From NCBI GenBank assembly GCA_009695405.1, contig SIAZ01000155.1, positions 1-8,924 on the forward strand: a DNA stretch of 8,924 nt, read 5' to 3'. The DNA is from Pedosphaera sp. (lineage in GTDB: Bacteria > Verrucomicrobiota > Verrucomicrobiia > Limisphaerales > UBA9464). Both the position numbers and the translations under genes were made by a program. Below the pieces are notes generated by a model. It did no database searches and was not told where the DNA came from. It saw nothing but the letters and a program-made list of their open reading frames with translations. This document shows, in pieces, positions 6,361-8,924 of this stretch (position 1 is the stretch's first letter; every line of letters starts with the position of its first letter).

Positions 6361-7587
6361 ATGTCGCTACGGCGTATACTCATCGCCGACCATGTGAGCA
6401 AAGTCCTTGGCGGGGCCGAAATCAATCTGGTCGAACTCCTCAATCATCCCAACGTATCAACAACTTGGGATGTCACCGTCGCCTGCGCACCCAAGAGTCC
6501 CCTCGATCGCGCTCTGGCGGATTCTGGTATCCGCCGGGTTCCTTACGGCTTTGCTCCTGCACTAAATGAACTAAGGATTGTTGGACGTAGATGGGCTCCT
6601 TTAGCCAAGATTCGAGGGTTTCTTGAATTAAGGAATGCCACTCGGCGCTTAGATCAATTGCTTCACCAAGTGCGTCCTGATGCAGTCCTGACTCCGACCA
6701 ACAAAGACCACTTCGCCGCAGGAGCTGCGGCGCGTCCTCTCAAGATTCCTTCGATCTGGTGGGTGAACGATCTCCTTATCCCTGAATTTTTTAGTTGGCC
6801 CATCCGACGACTCTTCTCTTACAAGGCACGAAAACTTGCCACGCACCTGCTGCCGGTCTCGGCCGCTGGCGCTAAGGCTCTCGTCGCTGAGGGTATTCCC
6901 CGAGCCCGTATCACTACTGTGCTCAATGGGATTCTTCTCGACCGTTATGCCCGCAGCAAATCCAGCGATCTGCGGCAAAACCTTCAAATCCCAGCGGATC
7001 ACCCGCTTTTCGGAGTCATCGGTCGCATTACCCCTTGGAAGGGCCAAGATCTCTTTGTACGCATTGCACAGGCTTGGTGCGACTCCAAACAAAAGGGACA
7101 CTTTGTCATCATCGGAAAAGCGTTTAACGAGGATGCCCCTTTTGAAAATGCTCTGCGCCAACAAATTACCGAGGCAGGACTCTCCAAGCGTGTTCATTTT
7201 ACCTCATTCCAATCCAATAGTGTCAACGCCCTTTCAGGCTTAGATGCTCTCCTCCATACTTCCACCCGGCCTGAACCCTTTGGACGTGTCATCATCGAAG
7301 CTATGGCAACTGAAACCCCTGTTATCGCGGCACGCGCTGGGGGTGTCCCGAGCATCATTACTACGGATCACGACGGTCTTCTCGCCACTCCCGGTGACGT
7401 TAATGACTATCTTCGACTCCTGAGGCTCTTAAATGATAATCCTCTCCGCGCCGCGAGCCTGCGGAGTGCGGCACTGGAAACCGTTAGAGCCCGCTTTAGT
7501 ATAGACCGTGTTTTTAGTGACTTTGAGTCTATCCTCGCTCAGTTGCCACGGAGGGTAAAAGTAACCAAGGCTGAGCGACTCATTTAA
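6361..7587 (+). CDS. GT4-family glycosyltransferase
   Basis: This GT-B fold enzyme (408 residues, usual size) should move a sugar from a nucleotide-sugar donor to a lipid-linked, polysaccharide or protein acceptor at the cytoplasmic face of the membrane. The N-terminal domain has the GGAE loop (17-20) that contacts the donor phosphate. The linker region has LPVSAAGAKAL and VLNGILLDRY (188-197). The C-terminal domain has GVIGRITPWKGQDLFV (218-233) and the retaining GT4 motif E-x7-E as EPFGRVIIE (Glu305, Glu313), followed by ARAGGVPSIITTDHDGLL. There are no membrane helices. The ATG has no Shine-Dalgarno. The last codons (about 7571-7587) overlap the presumed start of the hsdR remnant, so the final residues may be foreign. 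No other cell-surface genes adjoin it, so donor and acceptor cannot be named. Confidence 0.9.
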   Translation: MSLRRILIADHVSKVLGGAEINLVELLNHPNVSTTWDVTVACAPKSPLDRALADSGIRRVPYGFAPALNELRIVGRRWAPLAKIRGFLELRNATRRLDQLLHQVRPDAVLTPTNKDHFAAGAAARPLKIPSIWWVNDLLIPEFFSWPIRRLFSYKARKLATHLLPVSAAGAKALVAEGIPRARITTVLNGILLDRYARSKSSDLRQNLQIPADHPLFGVIGRITPWKGQDLFVRIAQAWCDSKQKGHFVIIGKAFNEDAPFENALRQQITEAGLSKRVHFTSFQSNSVNALSGLDALLHTSTRPEPFGRVIIEAMATETPVIAARAGGVPSIITTDHDGLLATPGDVNDYLRLLRLLNDNPLRAASLRSAALETVRARFSIDRVFSDFESILAQLPRRVKVTKAERLI

Positions 7588-7776
7588 ACGACTGTCCCTC
7601 AATGAATCCATTGTCGAAGACGCCGCCCTCGAATGCTTCGAGGAATTGGGCTATGCGGTCGGGTACGGGCCGCATCTCGCGCCCAGTGAAATCGGCGGCG
7701 GAACGGGATTCGTTTGGCGAGTGGGGTGCAATTGGGGCGCTTGCGCGAGGCCGTCCGGCGACCGAACCCGTCCATG
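7571..7776 (+). pseudogene. hsdR: Type I restriction endonuclease HsdR, N-terminal remnant
   Basis: Three frames read in turn give the start of HsdR. Frame one (7571-7690) gives LSDSFKRLSLNESIVEDAA and then the E-L-GYAVGYGPHLAPSE segment. Frame two (about 7695-7721) gives AAERDSFGE. Frame three (7726-7776) gives VQLGRLREAVRRPNPSM. Together they match the conserved opening of type I HsdR subunits (NES-VEDAAL...GYAV-GP-LAPGE...ERDSFGEV-LV-RLREA-RRLNP). At least two frameshifts are needed, and the expected start codon position reads CTG. No nuclease or helicase motors follow, nor hsdM or hsdS. This is a dead relic of a restriction system of which only about 70 residues remain. It is richer in GC than the glycosyltransferase gene before it. 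Confidence 0.75.
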
Positions 7777-7992
7777 TCGTTCTGCGCTCCTCGCCACCCC
7801 AGATGGCACGCTGCTGAACGGGGAGTTGAGCATGGCGGAGATAGTCGCATGAATAGCAACATCACCATGAGCAGCACGATGACGAGTGCGATGGCGACGA
7901 TAATCGCCACCCGTGTTGATATTTCCGGAATGGCGCGGTTTCAAATCGCGCCACTAATATAGCACATCGTTCTGTTGTAAGTTCATTAAAAC
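7777..7992. other. Degenerate stretch between hsdR remnant and hipBA control region
   Basis: I find no convincing gene here. Plus-strand frames are short and stop often; one ends TLLNGELSMAEIVA at 7852 and could be a scrap of a lost gene. On the minus strand, a GTG at 7910 opens a very hydrophobic run of about 20 residues (AIIVAIALVIVLLMVMLLF) that then runs antisense into the hsdR relic. The stretch holds the TGGCGCG/CGCGCCA stem at 7931-7953. Confidence 0.4.
7931..7953. repeat. Hairpin TGGCGCG / CGCGCCA upstream of hipB
   Basis: Perfect 7-bp GC-rich arms (7931-7937, 7947-7953) surround GTTTCAAAT; inner A-T pairs could extend the stem. There is no T-tract. The arm sequence TGGCGC recurs at 8001-8006, inside the candidate hipBA promoter, so the palindrome is a better operator than terminator candidate. 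Confidence 0.4.
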
Positions 7993-8021
7993 ACCATTTG
8001 TGGCGCTTAAATCAATATAAT
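7993..8021 (+). promoter_or_regulatory. Candidate hipBA promoter and operator
   Basis: TATAAT at 8016-8021 is a consensus -10 box. The matching -35 (about 7993-7998, ACCATT) is poor, as expected for a regulated promoter. A TGGCGC box (8001-8006) sits between them. Downstream, CGTCATATATGGC (8027) and CGTCATTTTAGGC (8067) form a direct repeat spaced exactly 40 bp. HipB proteins repress their own operon from operators around the promoter. Which of these elements is the operator is not decided; the E. coli TATCC-N8-GGATA form is not present. Confidence 0.4.
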
Positions 8022-8083
8022 TAACGCGTCATATATGGCATTTTATTTTGATTTTATGGGATAATACGTCATTTTAGGCGCGT

Positions 8084-8437
8084 ATGAGGATCGACTCAAA
8101 GATGACGGATGAAGCCCTCTTGAGATTAGTCGGGGAACGGCTGTCCGGTCTCCGGTTGGCGCGCAACCTCACGCAACGACAGTTGGTGGAACAGGCGGGA
8201 CTTGGCCTGCGGACGGTGCAGCGGTTGGAGTTGGGTGCGGCGGCGACGCATTTGTCGGGATTTATCCGCGTGTGCCGGGCGCTCGAGCTGGTGGAGAATC
8301 TCGAAACATTTATCCCGGAGCCAATAGAAAGCCCGATGACGCAATTAAAGCAGGCGGGCCGGAAACGCCAGCGGGCGACAGGCAAAAAATCCGCGCCGGG
8401 CGGGTCGAAAAAATGGACTTGGGGTGAGTCGGCATGA
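8084..8437 (+). CDS. hipB: HipB-like XRE-family antitoxin
   Basis: This small DNA-binding protein (117 residues from ATG 8084, 111 from the alternative ATG at 8102) should neutralise a HipA kinase and repress the hipBA operon. The helix-turn-helix spans about 16-70: VGERLSGLRLARNLTQRQLVEQAGLGLRTVQRLE with LSGFIRVCRALELVENLE closing the domain. A basic tail rich in Lys, Arg and Gly ends in KKWTWGES, a C-terminal pattern known from HipB partners in this group. AGGCG lies five bases before 8084 and favours that start; conserved sequence begins at MTDEALL (8102). Its stop overlaps the toxin start as ATGA (8434-8437), typical of translational coupling. The reading frame is intact, though its toxin is destroyed, leaving an orphan antitoxin/repressor. 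Confidence 0.85.
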   Translation: MRIDSKMTDEALLRLVGERLSGLRLARNLTQRQLVEQAGLGLRTVQRLELGAAATHLSGFIRVCRALELVENLETFIPEPIESPMTQLKQAGRKRQRATGKKSAPGGSKKWTWGESA

Positions 8438-8644
8438 TCGCAAAGGTCCAGCTCTGGGGACGCACAATCGGTGCAGCATCGCTCAACGAAGGGCGCGACG
8501 TGGCGGCGTTTCAATATGACGCGGAGTTTGCGCGCAGCGGAATCGAGCTGTCATCGCTGACAATGCCGCTGAGCGAGCGGGTGTATGAATTTCCCGTGCT
8601 GCCGCGGAATACATTTCATGGGCTACCGGGATTGCTGGCCGATT
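8434..8644 (+). pseudogene. hipA: HipA-like toxin kinase, cut by IS66 after about 70 codons
   Basis: HipA toxins are Ser/Thr kinases that in E. coli phosphorylate GltX and cause dormancy; full proteins have about 400-440 residues. Here only the N-terminal domain is left: KVQLWGRTIGAASLNEG, FQYDAEFARSGIELSSLTMPLS, and the FHGLPGLLAD stretch that should continue into the family's SLPD-FGN motif. At 8644/8645 the sequence switches to the GTAAGCG end of an IS66-family element. Ten codons of IS sequence then lead to a TAG at 8674-8676. No kinase active site or ATP-binding loop is encoded, so the product cannot be toxic as HipA. The rest of hipA may lie beyond the element, outside the window. Confidence 0.88.
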
Positions 8645-8777
8645 GTAAGCGTACGCCCAACCTCATGGTTCCCTAGTTGCCGAAAGTAGGATATTCCGCG
8701 ATCGAAGGCGGGGAAGAAAGGTCGACCGACCGGATTAGGCTTTCGCCGGTTTCCAGTTCCAAGGCAGGAGTTCGGCA
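8645..8777 (-). mobile_element. IS66-family element, one end only
   Basis: The element begins exactly where hipA breaks, with GTAAGCGTACGCCCAACC, the GTAAGCG start being typical of IS66-family terminal inverted repeats. About 90 bp further in, a minus-strand frame ends with the C-terminus of an IS66 transposase. IS66 elements make 8-bp target duplications, so GGCCGATT (8637-8644) should reappear at the far end. The element is itself interrupted at about 8778 by another IS, and everything beyond lies outside the window. Confidence 0.75.
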
Positions 8778-8779
8778 AC
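8735..8779 (-). pseudogene. tnpC: IS66 family transposase C-terminus (tnpC fragment)
   Basis: Read on the minus strand, 8779-8735 gives VAELLPWNWKPAKA and then TAA. The motif ELLPWNW(K)P near the stop is the usual closing sequence of IS66 TnpC transposases. All catalytic residues lie upstream in the missing part. The gene is cut by the terminal IS at ACCGGT (8778-8783), so this copy is inactivated. Confidence 0.75.
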
Positions 8780-8784
8780 CGGTG

Positions 8785-8807
8785 CATTCACAAGTTGTCG
8801 GTGAATG
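8785..8807 (+). repeat. Hairpin over the IS ORF start codon (right copy)
   Basis: CATTCAC (8785-8791), loop AAGTTGTCG (8792-8800), GTGAATG (8801-8807). The ATG of the downstream ORF (8805-8807) forms the end of the 3' arm, so the stem would hide it in any transcript that enters from the flank. The stem is also in the position of subterminal hairpins in elements that move as single strands. Confidence 0.5.
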
Positions 8808-8924
8808 AGCTGGACTACCGGTGGCAAAGAGCTCATAAAGCAGGGCGTGCTTAAAGAACTAGTATTGCAAGGGCGACGGATGGGATCTGAGGAAGTGGAG
8901 TGGTTACGGAGATGGATTGAGGAG
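8805..8924 (+). CDS. IS-encoded protein, N-terminal fragment (possibly DUF4338-type transposase)
   Basis: The frame of 40 codons is open to the window edge, starting at ATG 8805 right after an in-frame TGA (8802). There is no Shine-Dalgarno. The composition is charged and helical: KELIKQGVLKELVLQGRR, then a Glu/Trp-rich EEVEWLRRWIEE. It resembles from memory the N-terminal segment of DUF4338/DruA-like transposases that precedes the winged-helix part, but the piece is too short to be sure. An unlisted IS family is the alternative. The same protein starts at the left edge on the other strand. Confidence 0.45.
   Translation, partial: MSWTTGGKELIKQGVLKELVLQGRRMGSEEVEWLRRWIEE

Larger units (their letters stand above)
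8778..8924 (+). mobile_element. Partial insertion sequence, right copy (5' end only)
   Basis: The reverse complement of the first 146 bases of the window lies at 8778-8923, with no mismatch found. This copy sits inside an IS66 transposase gene, the left copy in an ABC ATPase gene. The element therefore moves independently of IS66. The outer end begins at or near ACCGGTGCATTCAC. ACCGGTG recurs 39 bp inside (8817). The two copies point outward from the window in opposite directions. Confidence 0.8.

Noticed and set aside
6649..7197. 182-codon minus-strand ORF inside the glycosyltransferase gene
   Set aside because: It is fully antisense to a well-supported GT4 gene and has no recognisable domain or start signals.
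8074..8514. 146-codon minus-strand ORF over hipB
   Set aside because: It is antisense to an intact HipB gene and cysteine/arginine-rich in the manner of a shadow frame.
8644..8676. C-terminal residues KRTPNLMVP as part of HipA
   Set aside because: They are translated from the IS66 terminal sequence and end at a chance TAG; they are not native toxin sequence.
1..8924. CRISPR array, tRNA, rRNA or phage structural genes
   Set aside because: No spaced direct-repeat array, cloverleaf or rRNA-like stretch, and no capsid, tail or integrase motif was found on either strand.

Overview
The window looks like a bacterial contig of roughly 50% GC. The gene repertoire and the protein flavour (a long SSS symporter, IF3 with a long acidic tail, a compact DHFR, few Shine-Dalgarno sites) suggest the Verrucomicrobia/Opitutae or a relative. 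This is inference from protein style only; no rRNA or other phylogenetic marker is present. Both ends carry the same 146-bp sequence in inverted orientation (1-146 and 8778-8923). It is the 5' end of one insertion sequence whose body lies outside the window on both sides, so the window is probably a whole assembly contig broken at a repeated IS.

Left part (1-2605): the IS end cuts an ABC-transporter ATPase gene, which keeps its signature, Walker B and switch motifs but has lost its Walker A. Its 3' end overlaps a convergent RluA-type pseudouridine synthase gene by about 159 bp. A LysR-type regulator is divergent from the synthase gene and may be read from a leaderless message. Middle (2606-6360): on the minus strand lie a sodium:solute symporter interrupted by a single in-frame TGA, a possible 40-residue small ORF with a good Shine-Dalgarno, infC (IF3, TTG start) and folA (DHFR). 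No rpmI or rplT follows infC; folA takes that place. On the plus strand, 6361-7587 encodes a GT4 glycosyltransferase divergent from the symporter.

Right part (about 7571-8924) is an accessory graveyard with different composition. It starts with a frameshifted remnant of a type I restriction hsdR gene that overlaps the end of the glycosyltransferase ORF. An AT-rich control region with TGGCGC boxes follows, then an intact hipB-like antitoxin gene overlapping a hipA-like toxin gene by 4 bp. hipA is cut after about 70 codons by the end of an IS66-family element (GTAAGCG terminus at 8645). That element's transposase is itself cut near its C-terminus by the terminal IS. The order of events is readable: hipBA arrival, IS66 into hipA, second IS into IS66.

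The core genes (pseudouridine synthase, IF3, DHFR) are ordinary housekeeping genes. I see no complete new defence or mobile system. The points of interest are the nested insertions, the orphaned antitoxin, the symporter stop codon, the start-codon hairpin at the IS end, and the small ORF ahead of infC.
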